A DNA stretch of 19,128 nt, taken from contig SMWY01000120.1 in the NCBI GenBank assembly GCA_004356555.1, forward strand, positions 1 through 19,128, in the 5' to 3' direction. The DNA comes from Candidatus Dadabacteria bacterium. Lineage in GTDB: Bacteria; Desulfobacterota_D; UBA1144; Nemesobacterales; UBA2774. Within the stretch, counting starts at the first letter, position 1; each line of letters starts with the position of its first letter. Below, piece after piece: positions 6,683-14,363 of this stretch. A program made the translations under genes and the position numbers. The notes under the pieces are model-generated. The model was given only the letters and a program-made list of their open reading frames with translations. It ran no database searches and had not been told where the DNA came from.

Positions 6683-7657
6683 TTAATCCAGGCAATCAAC
6701 TCTGATCATAGGTACCTCAAACCAGTGAAATTCAGTATTATATAAAAACCCCTTACCGCTTGGTAAATAAGAAATACTTTCCTGCTGAGGCAAGGACTTA
6801 AGCTCAATCATATTGTAATCTTGCGCATTCTTTAGTTGCTTAGTCTCTTTTATGCCATTCTTTGCAAGATCCGTATTAAATTCAAATGCATTCTCGTAGG
6901 TTAAGACTAGAAAACTCTTTCCATCAGGAGCAATATCAAATGCTGATACAACCTGACCATAAGCAGTGCCTGAAGGGTTAAGATGACGGAAATCTATGTC
7001 TGCTATATATTCAAGAAGCTGCATTTTCTCCCCTGAGTTTTGCCATTTTTCACTTGATAATCTGTATAACTTTGCGGGATAAGCCTCTGATTCATCAAGG
7101 TCTTCTTCTTTAGTAAGTATATATATGTCTCCGTTAGGATGAATCGCCATACCTTCAGCATTGTGAGACTGGTCGGGATAGACAAGATTCAGTCTTTTAA
7201 GAGGATAAACTGAATGTCCATAATTTTCTAATTCTTCAATTACAATGATCTCAACAGACTCCCTTCTCCTTTTGTTGTCACCGATGTCAGCGATAAATAC
7301 GCATGATTTATTGCTAAAACATTCGCCTAAACTTAGATCTTCAAAATCACTCCTCTTATGAGTAACTCCTTCTATCCTTATCTTCTGTGTCTTATCACCT
7401 TTTGAATCAGTAATGTAAAAATAATGTCCGCCACCTGAATCGTTTATGTGATAAAGCCTTCCGGGGAACTTATTTGAAGCCTCAATCCCACTAGCCTCAT
7501 TGATTAAATTATGATTGAGTGTTCCTGATTTCTTGCCCTCACTCCATTTACTGCAAAGAGCGGCCCGGCTAATTTCTCCAATCGATAAAACCGAGATTAA
7601 AGCAAAAATCAATGCTAAATAATAACCACCTAATCTAAGTCTATAGTGTTTAATCAA
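6683..7657 (-). CDS. Secreted beta-propeller-like protein with DIGDN motif
   Basis: Protein of 324 residues with a basic N-terminus, hydrophobic core (about 11-27) and a probable signal peptidase I site near SRA (30-32); the sequence before C35 (AAL) does not fit a lipobox. The body shows propeller-blade-like repeats: LINEASGIEAS (51-61), LYHINDSG (68-75), DFEDLSLG (104-111), FIADIGDNKRRR (121-132) and NAEGMAIHPNGDIYILTKE (166-184). The DIGDN..R motif recurs in secreted conserved proteins of unknown function and resembles esterase-like phytase and NHL-type propellers. Cysteines C35, C113, C119 and one near the C-terminus could form disulfides. The start is TTG 7657 with AAGGGAAA upstream. It stands alone between a convergent transporter and divergent aroA. 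I give no enzymatic role. Confidence 0.75.
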   Translation of the reverse strand: MIKHYRLRLGGYYLALIFALISVLSIGEISRAALCSKWSEGKKSGTLNHNLINEASGIEASNKFPGRLYHINDSGGGHYFYITDSKGDKTQKIRIEGVTHKRSDFEDLSLGECFSNKSCVFIADIGDNKRRRESVEIIVIEELENYGHSVYPLKRLNLVYPDQSHNAEGMAIHPNGDIYILTKEEDLDESEAYPAKLYRLSSEKWQNSGEKMQLLEYIADIDFRHLNPSGTAYGQVVSAFDIAPDGKSFLVLTYENAFEFNTDLAKNGIKETKQLKNAQDYNMIELKSLPQQESISYLPSGKGFLYNTEFHWFEVPMIRVDCLD

Positions 7658-7674
7658 TATAGTTTCCCTTTTTT

Positions 7675-7705
7675 AGTATAAGCAATACAATTTTACCTAT
7701 GGCAA
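7675..7705 (-). promoter_or_regulatory. Possible promoter for the secreted propeller gene
   Basis: On the minus strand TTGCCA (complement of 7700-7705) and TATACT (complement of 7675-7680) are separated by 19 nt, slightly long. The start point would fall just before the AAGGGAA SD, giving a very short leader. Confidence 0.3.
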
Positions 7706-7751
7706 TTATCAGGCAAAATAGTCTTAAAAGTATATTCTTAAAATTTATGAT

Positions 7752-9041
7752 ATGTCCAAAGAAATAATTAAATATAGTTCAGCACCTCTTAAAGGAGAGA
7801 TTAACCCCCCCGGCGATAAGTCTATTTCCCATAGGTCCTTAATACTAGGCTCTATAGCTAATGGAACTTCCTTGGTTAAAGACTTTTTAATTTCCGATGA
7901 TACAATCTCAACCGCAAATGCTATGAGAGCTCTCGGAATTACAATTGAAATTAATGGAACCCAGGTAGAGATTATTGGAAAGGGGTTATATGGTCTCAGT
8001 AAACCTGAAAAAGTTATTGACTGCGGTAACTCCGGCACAACCACACGGTTGCTAAGCGGTCTTTTAAGCGCTCAAACATTTACCTCCACCCTAACTGGTG
8101 ATAAGTATCTCCAAGCAAGACCAATGAGAAGAGTTGTAGGCCCGCTCACTTTAATGGGTGCTCAAATTGCAGGAAAAGATGATGGAAACAAACTGCCTCT
8201 AACAATAACCGGCACCAAACTCAAAGGAATCCGTTATGAACTACCGGTTCCGAGCGCTCAGGTAAAATCAGCCATTCTTCTTGCCGGGCTTTACGCTGAA
8301 GGGGAAACTGAAGTAATAGAATCTGAGGCTTCAAGAGACCATACAGAAAGGATGCTCTCTTATCTTGGAGTCCCTATTAAAAAAAACGGCAATAGCATCA
8401 AAATGAATAGTGTTGATGTAATTAACCCTGGTGAAATCATTGTTCCGGCCGACATATCTTCTGCAGCTTTTTTTATAGTTGCGGCGCTTATTACCCCGGG
8501 TTCCGAAGTTCTAATAAAAAACGTGGGAGTTAATCCCCTTAGAACAGGAATAATTGATATACTAAAAAATATGGGCGGGAATATTGAGATTATAAATGAA
8601 AGAGAGGTAAACGGAGAGCCTATAGGAGATATTGTAGCACGTTCAAGTAATCTGCACGCCACTGAAATTAGCGGAGAGCTTATACCCAAAGCAATTGATG
8701 AACTACCTCTTGTTGCAGTAGCCGCATGCTTTGCAGAGGGAGAGACTTTAATAAGGGATGCTAAGGAACTTAGAGTAAAAGAAACCGATAGGATTAAAGC
8801 TATGGCAACCGAACTTGAAAAATTAGGCGCTCGGGTTTTAGAATTTGAAGACGGCATGTCAATTATGGGGTCTCAATCTTTAACGGGGTCCGTATGTTCA
8901 AGCTGGGGTGACCATAGAATAGCAATGTCAATTGCAATAGCGGCAACCCGAGCTAGAGGAGAAACCAAGATACTGGACGCTGAGTGTGTCTCTGTGTCAT
9001 ATCCGGGGTTTTTTAAGGTTATAGATGAACTCCGCCGTTAA
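7752..9041 (+). CDS. aroA: 3-phosphoshikimate 1-carboxyvinyltransferase (EPSP synthase)
   Basis: Sixth step of the shikimate pathway: joins phosphoenolpyruvate to shikimate-3-phosphate. The length of 429 residues is normal. Motifs: GDKSISHRSL (21-30, with K23, S24 and R28 for substrate), GNSGTTTRLLSG, ARPMRRV, SAQVKSAILLAGL, SRDHTERML, LRVKETDRI and WGDHRIAMS. The RPMRRV, SAQVKS and RDHTERML set looks like class II (Bacillus/CP4-like) enzymes rather than the E. coli class I form; the residue matching E. coli G96 is still glycine in NSGT. ATG 7752 has no SD; a TATATT (7731-7736) would place the start point about 9 nt before it. It is the first gene of the aroA-cmk-rpsA row, divergent from the propeller gene. 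Confidence 0.96.
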   Translation: MSKEIIKYSSAPLKGEINPPGDKSISHRSLILGSIANGTSLVKDFLISDDTISTANAMRALGITIEINGTQVEIIGKGLYGLSKPEKVIDCGNSGTTTRLLSGLLSAQTFTSTLTGDKYLQARPMRRVVGPLTLMGAQIAGKDDGNKLPLTITGTKLKGIRYELPVPSAQVKSAILLAGLYAEGETEVIESEASRDHTERMLSYLGVPIKKNGNSIKMNSVDVINPGEIIVPADISSAAFFIVAALITPGSEVLIKNVGVNPLRTGIIDILKNMGGNIEIINEREVNGEPIGDIVARSSNLHATEISGELIPKAIDELPLVAVAACFAEGETLIRDAKELRVKETDRIKAMATELEKLGARVLEFEDGMSIMGSQSLTGSVCSSWGDHRIAMSIAIAATRARGETKILDAECVSVSYPGFFKVIDELRR

Positions 9042-9072
9042 ATGAATTATCCTAGTATTAAAACCCAAAAAA

Positions 9073-9750
9073 ATGAAAATGGAAAAAGGTCTAATAATAA
9101 CCATCGACGGCCCCTCAGGTGTCGGAAAAAGCACTGTAGCAAAATCAGTTGCAAAACATCTAGGACTCACATACTTGGACACTGGAGCCATGTATAGGGC
9201 AATAGCTCTTCAAGTAAAAAGATACCCTTTAAATATTGATAATGACGACGAGCTCTCATCATTATTGCTAAATACTAATATTGAATTTATTAACAATAAA
9301 GAAAATAATCTGATACTTACCCTAAATAATGAAGACATTACCGATAAGATTAGAAGTCCTGAGATTTCCCGGCTCTCATCTGATATAGCTACAAAGAGGA
9401 TTGTCAGAAAGAAACTTGTTGAAATACAGAGAAAAATAGGGTTAAACGGTAATATAGTTGTGGAGGGAAGGGATATGGGAACCTATGTATTTCCAGGTGC
9501 CGATTTCAAGTTTTATTTAGATGCTACACTTGCAGAAAGAGCAAAGAGGAGAAGGACTCAATTAATTGAAACCGGCCATAATATTGGAGCGGATAATATG
9601 ATAAAAGAGATTGAATTAAGGGACAAACAGGACAAAGAGCGCTTAGAATCTCCCTTGCATCCGGCTCCGAATGCAGTAATAATAGATACTACAAATCTTA
9701 TTGCCGACGAAGTTATAAACAGAATTATTACAGAAGTTAAAGGTGAGTAA
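9073..9750 (+). CDS. cmk: Cytidylate kinase
   Basis: Phosphorylates CMP and dCMP with ATP for pyrimidine recycling. The protein has 225 residues, the usual bacterial CMK size. The P-loop is GPSGVGKST at 13-21, followed by LDTGAMYRAIA for the nucleotide, VVEGRDMGTYVFP, the lid-region arginines (LAERAKRRR), and the C-terminal RDKQDKERLESPLHPAPNAVIIDTT, all standard for CMK. It follows aroA by 31 nt and precedes rpsA, the classic order. ATG 9073 has no SD; ATG 9079 two codons later is equally possible. Confidence 0.96.
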   Translation: MKMEKGLIITIDGPSGVGKSTVAKSVAKHLGLTYLDTGAMYRAIALQVKRYPLNIDNDDELSSLLLNTNIEFINNKENNLILTLNNEDITDKIRSPEISRLSSDIATKRIVRKKLVEIQRKIGLNGNIVVEGRDMGTYVFPGADFKFYLDATLAERAKRRRTQLIETGHNIGADNMIKEIELRDKQDKERLESPLHPAPNAVIIDTTNLIADEVINRIITEVKGE

Positions 9751-9789
9751 TAAACCTACGCTACCTAATTCTAATTCTAACAATGAAAA

Positions 9790-9818
9790 TCGACCGGTAA
9801 ATTTGGATCACGTCTAAT
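9790..9818 (+). promoter_or_regulatory. Possible promoter for rpsA
   Basis: TCGACC (9790-9795), 17-nt spacer, TCTAAT (9813-9818) in the 85-nt gap between cmk and rpsA. The predicted start near 9825 gives a leader of only about 11 nt that starts at the AAGG of the SD. An independent promoter for rpsA inside this row is common in bacteria. Confidence 0.35.
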
Positions 9819-9835
9819 TATAAGAAGGCAGAACT

Positions 9836-11521
9836 ATGGAAGAAGAGAAAAATTTTGCAGAACTAGTTGATGAAAGCATGAATATCCCTGACCAGGGAAG
9901 AATATTCACCGGTATAGTTGTCCGAGTAGATAAAGAGGATGTTTTTATTGATTTTGGCTCAAAGTCTGAAGGAGTTGCTCCGACTGATGAATTCTACGGT
10001 AAAAGTGGTGAGCTTGAAGTAGAAGTGGGTGATGAAGTCGAGGTCCTGCTGGAAAAATATGACCATGGGCTACCCAGACTCTCAAAAAGAAAAGCTGGAT
10101 TGCTTAAAGAGAATAAAGCAATACAGGAAAAGTTCGATAGCGGAGAGCTTATAGAGGTTAAAGTACTGCAAAAAGTAAAAGGCGGTTTTATAGCCGATAT
10201 AGGGGGCCAGACAGAAATAAGGGCGTTTCTTCCGGCTTCGCAGCTTGATATAAGACCCCAATCTGATTTGGATAAGTTCGTAGGCGAAAAACTAGATGTA
10301 AGAATCATAAAGTATACAAATAGGGATATTGTAGTCTCAAGAAGGGTATTTTTAGAAGAACAAAGAGAGGCCTTGAAAAAGGAAACACTCTCCAAGCTTG
10401 AAGAAGGCATGGTAATCCAAGGAAAAGTCGTAAATATAATAAACCAGGGTGTATTTGTTGACATAGGCGGATTAGAAGGATTTATTCCAATTAGCGAGCT
10501 GTCCTGGGGAAGAATACATCACCCAAGCGATGTTGTATCCGCAGACCAAGAAATAAGCACCAAAATATTAAATATTCAGGGAGAGGGGAAAGTTACTCTA
10601 AGTCTTAAAGCAGTAACACCCGATCCTTGGGATTTGGTTAACGACAAGTACAAACCTGGGACCCAAGTTAAAGGAAAAGTAGTTTCTTTAATGGACTTTG
10701 GTGTATTTGTTGAGCTTGAACCTGGAATTGAAGGGCTTGTCCATGTATCCGAGATAACCTGGACAAAAAGATTTCGCCATCCTAAAGAGGTAGTAGATTC
10801 TGGCAGTATCGTGGATACAATGGTACTTGATGTCAATTCGGAGAATAGACGAATATCGCTTAGCATAAAACAAATTGAGCCTAGCCCGTGGCAGCTCTTC
10901 AAAAATGAAAATCCTCCGAAATCAGTGATGAAAGGGAAAATAAGAAATGTTACCGATAGAGGAATTTTTGTAGAAGTTGCGGAGAATATAGTCGGACTTG
11001 TAAGACCGGACAACATCTCATGGGCTGGAAGAGTTAATCCTGAGGAATCTTATAAAAAAGGTGATGAAATTGACGTTGTAATATTAAATGTCGACGAGAA
11101 AAACGAAAGAGTAGGACTTGGAGTAAAACAGCTTACAGGCGATCCCTGGGAGGACGCACAACAAAAGTACAAACAACGTCAGTCTGTAGCAACGGGCAAA
11201 GTTAAAGAGATAAAAGAACGCGGAGTGGTAATAGATCTTGGAGATAATATCGAAGGGTATATTAGGGCCAATGAGCTTAGTCAGAATAAAGAAGAAACAG
11301 ATGTATTAAAGAAAATCAAACCGGGTGATGAAATAACTGCCCAGGTAATTGGATTTGATAAAAGAAACAAGCAAGTGAACCTAAGTGTTAGAAGATATAC
11401 CACTAAACTTGAGAAAGAGAGGGTTTCCGACTTTAATTCTTCTCAAGCGGAGCCTAACGCTACACTTGGCGATCTTTTCAACGAAAAGCTAAAATCAATC
11501 AACAATGATGAGGTAGTCTAG
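9836..11521 (+). CDS. rpsA: 30S ribosomal protein S1
   Basis: Binds mRNA on the small ribosomal subunit. At 561 residues it has the full six S1 (OB-fold) domains: about 20-90, 104-170, 189-258, 275-347, 362-433 and 449-519. Domains 3 and 4 are the most canonical (GKVVNIINQGVFVDIGGLEGFIPISEL; GKVVSLMDFGVFVELEPGIEGLVHVSEI in that order). The tail TLGDLFNEKL (543-552) matches the C-terminal motif of proteobacterial S1. A six-domain S1 fits a Gram-negative host; many Firmicutes forms are shorter. AAGG lies about 8 nt before the ATG. The stop is 2 nt before sppA, so the two are transcribed together. Confidence 0.96.
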   Translation: MEEEKNFAELVDESMNIPDQGRIFTGIVVRVDKEDVFIDFGSKSEGVAPTDEFYGKSGELEVEVGDEVEVLLEKYDHGLPRLSKRKAGLLKENKAIQEKFDSGELIEVKVLQKVKGGFIADIGGQTEIRAFLPASQLDIRPQSDLDKFVGEKLDVRIIKYTNRDIVVSRRVFLEEQREALKKETLSKLEEGMVIQGKVVNIINQGVFVDIGGLEGFIPISELSWGRIHHPSDVVSADQEISTKILNIQGEGKVTLSLKAVTPDPWDLVNDKYKPGTQVKGKVVSLMDFGVFVELEPGIEGLVHVSEITWTKRFRHPKEVVDSGSIVDTMVLDVNSENRRISLSIKQIEPSPWQLFKNENPPKSVMKGKIRNVTDRGIFVEVAENIVGLVRPDNISWAGRVNPEESYKKGDEIDVVILNVDEKNERVGLGVKQLTGDPWEDAQQKYKQRQSVATGKVKEIKERGVVIDLGDNIEGYIRANELSQNKEETDVLKKIKPGDEITAQVIGFDKRNKQVNLSVRRYTTKLEKERVSDFNSSQAEPNATLGDLFNEKLKSINNDEVV

Positions 11522-11523
11522 AA

Positions 11524-12405
11524 GTGAGGGGCATTTTCCTTGCAATAGTCATACTTTTTCTACTTATATTCATCTTTCTTGCAGGAATAGGAAGCGGGCT
11601 TCTATTATCTGGAGACAGCAGCTTTTCTTCAGGAGATAAGGTTGCCGTACTCAGAGTTGAAGATATAATACTAGATTCTCAAATTTATCTGGAAAGCCTA
11701 GATGCTATAGCTAAAGATGATAGCGTTAAAGCACTCGTCGTTAGAATCAATTCTCCGGGAGGTGCTGTAGGTCCTTCGCAAGAGATATTCAGTGAACTCA
11801 AGAAATTGGGCAAGGAACTCCCGATAGTAGCAAGCATCGGTGGTGTAGGCGCTTCTGGAGGTTACTTAATAGCATGCGCTGCCCAAAAAATATATGCTAA
11901 CCCTGGTGCAATTACAGGTAGTATTGGGGTTATCGCTCAATTTGCGAGTTATGAGAAACTCCTTGATTGGGCCATGATAGATGTAGAGATCATAAAGAGC
12001 GGTAAATACAAAGACGTTGGATCTTCCTTTAGAAAAATGAACGAAGCTGATAAACAGTATATTCAACAACTTATAGATAATGTTTATGAACAGTTTAAAT
12101 CGGCAGTAGCTGACGCAAGAGATCTTGATACTAAACAGATAGATAAGGTAGCTGATGGGAAAATATATACAGGTGAGCAAGCTCTTAATCTCAAGTTAAT
12201 AGACGAGCTTGGGACAATAAATGACGCTATTCGCATGGCGGGAGATTTAGGGGGCATAGAAGGTAAGCCTGAAGTGATTTATTTCCCAAAAAAGAAATCC
12301 CGTCTCATGGATCTTCTTAATTCAAAAGTTGCTACAAGCTTCTTGACCGGTGTTCCGACAAAATCACGTTTTGGACTTTTCTATCTTGCCGATATAATTA
12401 ACTGA
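11524..12405 (+). CDS. sppA: Signal peptide peptidase SppA (short form)
   Basis: Membrane-bound serine protease of family S49 that degrades leftover signal peptides. The protein has 293 residues, the short single-domain form as in Bacillus rather than the 67-kDa E. coli form. An N-terminal anchor (about 3-29) is followed by VVRINSPGGAVGPSQEI (72-88), IGGVGASGGYLIACAA with the nucleophile S111, and IKSGKYKDVGSSFRKM (157-172) where the general-base lysine lies (K161 or K163). TGSIGVI (131-137) is the usual substrate loop. The start is GTG 11524, 2 nt after the rpsA stop, with GAGGT at 11510-11514 as SD inside rpsA. Its place between rpsA and a HIT gene suggests translational coupling. Confidence 0.94.
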   Translation: MRGIFLAIVILFLLIFIFLAGIGSGLLLSGDSSFSSGDKVAVLRVEDIILDSQIYLESLDAIAKDDSVKALVVRINSPGGAVGPSQEIFSELKKLGKELPIVASIGGVGASGGYLIACAAQKIYANPGAITGSIGVIAQFASYEKLLDWAMIDVEIIKSGKYKDVGSSFRKMNEADKQYIQQLIDNVYEQFKSAVADARDLDTKQIDKVADGKIYTGEQALNLKLIDELGTINDAIRMAGDLGGIEGKPEVIYFPKKKSRLMDLLNSKVATSFLTGVPTKSRFGLFYLADIIN

Positions 12406-12407
12406 AT

Positions 12408-12887
12408 ATGAAAACGCTTTGGGCACCCTGGAGAATTGAGTACATAACAGGGGGGAAAAAAGAAGGATGTATTTTTTGCGATAAACCCAAAGAAGGAAAT
12501 GATAAAAAAAATCTTATACTTTATAAAGGTGAAACCAGTTTCATAATTATGAATCGTTATCCATATTCAAACGGACATCTAATGGCTGTTCCTTACAGAC
12601 ACATAAACAATATGTCAGAACTTGACCATAAAGAAAGACTTGAACTGATGAATTTAACTACAAAATGTATTGAAATCCTAAAAGTAATGAACCCTGACGG
12701 TTTTAATATAGGAATGAACTTAGGTACTGCAGGAGGGGCAGGAATTGATGATCATCTCCATTTTCATATAGTCCCGCGCTGGAATGGGGATACGAATTTT
12801 ATGCCCTTGATTGCAGATGTAAAAGTAATGCCCGAGTACCTTGAAGACACCTATGAAACCCTAAGTGAGCAACTAAAAAATAACTGA
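12408..12887 (+). CDS. HIT-family hydrolase or diadenosine polyphosphate phosphorylase-like protein
   Basis: Cytoplasmic nucleotide-binding enzyme of the histidine triad superfamily, 159 residues. The catalytic triad is H116, H118 and H120 in HLHFHIVPRW. The N-terminal LWAPWR with C21/C24 (CIFC, probable zinc ligands) is the mark of the Ap4A-phosphorylase-like branch known from actinobacteria, not of the small HinT type. NGHLMAVPYRHI (55-66) and NIGMNLGTAGGAGI (100-113) are the other HIT stretches. It begins 2 nt after the sppA stop with no SD, so translation depends on coupling. Activity on Ap4A, AMP-lysine or other nucleotides cannot be separated by sequence. Confidence 0.9.
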   Translation: MKTLWAPWRIEYITGGKKEGCIFCDKPKEGNDKKNLILYKGETSFIIMNRYPYSNGHLMAVPYRHINNMSELDHKERLELMNLTTKCIEILKVMNPDGFNIGMNLGTAGGAGIDDHLHFHIVPRWNGDTNFMPLIADVKVMPEYLEDTYETLSEQLKNN

Positions 12888-12897
12888 GAGGTGAGCA

Positions 12898-13263
12898 ATG
12901 AGATTCATAAGATTAATAATATTAGTTTTAATAATTGTCTTCTTCGCAATTATTTACACTCAGAACCTTGAAGTATTCACGCACACATTCACACTGCAGC
13001 TTGATTTAAATCAGTACCTGATCGGACCATACATAACCAAGAACATTGTGCTCATCTTGTCTGCTTTTGTATTGGGAGTAATTGTAGCGCTCATATTCGG
13101 TGCGCTTCAGTCTATATCTGCAGGATCTGTATCTAGACAAAAAAGTAGAAGAATAAAAGAGCTGGAAGCTCAGTTGAGCGAGCTATCCGGGAGCTCTCAA
13201 ACTTCTACGGACGAAAGCTTGAGCTCCGAAGGTGGATCTACTCCTTTTTCTTCACCGTCTTAA
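12898..13263 (+). CDS. lapA: LapA-like (DUF1049) inner-membrane protein
   Basis: Small membrane protein of 121 residues. It has two transmembrane segments (about 4-20 and 44-70), the second with NIVLILSAFVLGVIVALIFGALQS, then a basic-to-coiled-coil stretch SRRIKELEAQLSEL (83-96) and a Ser-rich tail. This is the layout of E. coli LapA, which with LapB controls LPS synthesis through LpxC turnover; here no lapB follows, so the LPS role is uncertain. The SD GAGAGGTGAG stands 3-9 nt before ATG 12898. The gene order rpsA...lapA is shared with proteobacteria, but ihfB, which sits between them in E. coli, is replaced by sppA and the HIT gene. Confidence 0.85.
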   Translation: MRFIRLIILVLIIVFFAIIYTQNLEVFTHTFTLQLDLNQYLIGPYITKNIVLILSAFVLGVIVALIFGALQSISAGSVSRQKSRRIKELEAQLSELSGSSQTSTDESLSSEGGSTPFSSPS

Positions 13264-13338
13264 AGCTTGGGTTGTATCCATGGATTAAATTGGAAAAAAA
13301 TCGGGCTAATTTTACTGTCCTCGGGTGGGATTGTAGAT

Positions 13339-13344
13339 TAGAAT
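13339..13344 (+). promoter_or_regulatory. -10 box placed for a leaderless lipA transcript
   Basis: TAGAAT at 13339-13344 predicts a start point at about 13351, the A of the lipA ATG. The -35 region (13316-13321, TGTCCT) is weak. No SD is present before the gene. Confidence 0.35.
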
Positions 13345-13350
13345 ATTAAT

Positions 13351-14280
13351 ATGCGTAACATAGGAAAACCCAGCTGGATTAAAGCCAAGCTCCCTTCTGG
13401 TAAAAATTACACACTCCTCAAAAATCTGACTAAAGAGCTCAACCTCCACACAGTCTGCCAGGAAGCGCGCTGCCCTAACATAGGAGAATGCTGGGGAGCA
13501 GGGACGCTTACATTTATGATTCTGGGCGACACGTGCACCAGGAGCTGCGGTTTTTGTCATGTAAAGACTGGAAACGGCGGAGAGCTGGACCTAGAAGAGC
13601 CTAAAAGGGTAGCCCTGGCAGTAAACAGCCTTATAGAAAACAACGCCAATATAACCCACGTTGTAATAACCTCAGTTAATAGAGACGACAAAAACTATGA
13701 AAGCGCATGCATTTTTGCCGACACCATCAAAACAGTAAGAGAATATAACCCGGAAGTAAAAATTGAGGTCTTAATCCCCGATTTTAAAGGAGACTCCCAG
13801 GCACTTAATCAGATTCTACAAGCAGAGCCCGATGTGCTTAATCACAACATAGAGACCGTGCCTAGACTCTACCGCCTGCAACAGGTTACGCAAAGCGGAA
13901 GGAAAAGATCAGTCCGCCCACAGGCAAACTACACCTGGTCGCTCAAGGTAATTTCTGAGAGCAAAAAAAAGGGGCATCACGGAATGCTTACTAAATCAGG
14001 AATTATGGTCGGGCTTGGTGAGGAGATGGAAGAAATATTAGAAACTCTGCATGATTTGAAGAGCGCAGGGTGTGATATAGTAACAATAGGGCAGTATTTG
14101 CAGCCCACAATTGACCATTTGCCGGTATCCAAGTACTATCACCCGCTTGAATTTGATTCCTTAAAAGCCTACGGCGAAAACATTATCGGTATCCCCCACG
14201 TTGAAGCAGGCCCGCTAGTCAGAAGCTCTTACCATGCAGAGAAACAGGTTATGAAGTTTGAAAACAGCTCATTGAGCTGA
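13351..14280 (+). CDS. lipA: Lipoyl synthase
   Basis: Radical SAM enzyme that inserts two sulfurs into octanoyl groups on lipoyl domains (pyruvate and 2-oxoglutarate dehydrogenases, glycine cleavage H protein). The protein has 309 residues. The auxiliary cluster ligands C36, C41 and C47 (CQEARCPNIGEC) and the radical SAM ligands C62, C66 and C69 (CTRSCGFC) are all present, as is the C-terminal RSSYH (291-295) whose serine completes the auxiliary cluster. GLGEEMEEILETL and TIGQYLQPT are further LipA hallmarks. ATG 13351 has no SD and stands where a TAGAAT box would start the transcript. No lipB is near, so octanoyl transfer must be encoded elsewhere. The gene appears a little richer in GC than its neighbours. 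Confidence 0.96.
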   Translation: MRNIGKPSWIKAKLPSGKNYTLLKNLTKELNLHTVCQEARCPNIGECWGAGTLTFMILGDTCTRSCGFCHVKTGNGGELDLEEPKRVALAVNSLIENNANITHVVITSVNRDDKNYESACIFADTIKTVREYNPEVKIEVLIPDFKGDSQALNQILQAEPDVLNHNIETVPRLYRLQQVTQSGRKRSVRPQANYTWSLKVISESKKKGHHGMLTKSGIMVGLGEEMEEILETLHDLKSAGCDIVTIGQYLQPTIDHLPVSKYYHPLEFDSLKAYGENIIGIPHVEAGPLVRSSYHAEKQVMKFENSSLS

Positions 14281-14326
14281 GATAAACAATTTTTTACGCT
14301 CTCCCATATATAGAACAAAAAACACC

Positions 14327-14354
14327 TTGCTAATTTTCTAAAAGCATTTAACAT
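14327..14354 (+). promoter_or_regulatory. Possible promoter giving a 3-nt leader
   Basis: TTGCTA (14327-14332), 16-nt spacer, TAACAT (14349-14354). The predicted start near 14361 is 3 nt from ATG 14364, and no SD lies upstream. Confidence 0.35.
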
Positions 14355-14363
14355 CTTTGCTCT

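Noticed and set aside
8360..8857. Long Ser-rich open frame antisense to aroA (165 codons)
   Set aside because: Composition is that of a shadow frame; the + strand codes clear EPSP synthase motifs throughout.
9994..11016. Antisense open frames within rpsA
   Set aside because: Shadow frames of the six S1 domains; low-complexity Ser/Thr-rich translations with no SD.
14265..14300. Terminator after lipA from CAGCTCATTGAGCTG followed by T6
   Set aside because: Stem is only about 5 bp once a real loop is allowed, includes the stop codon, and the T-run starts about 12 nt later.
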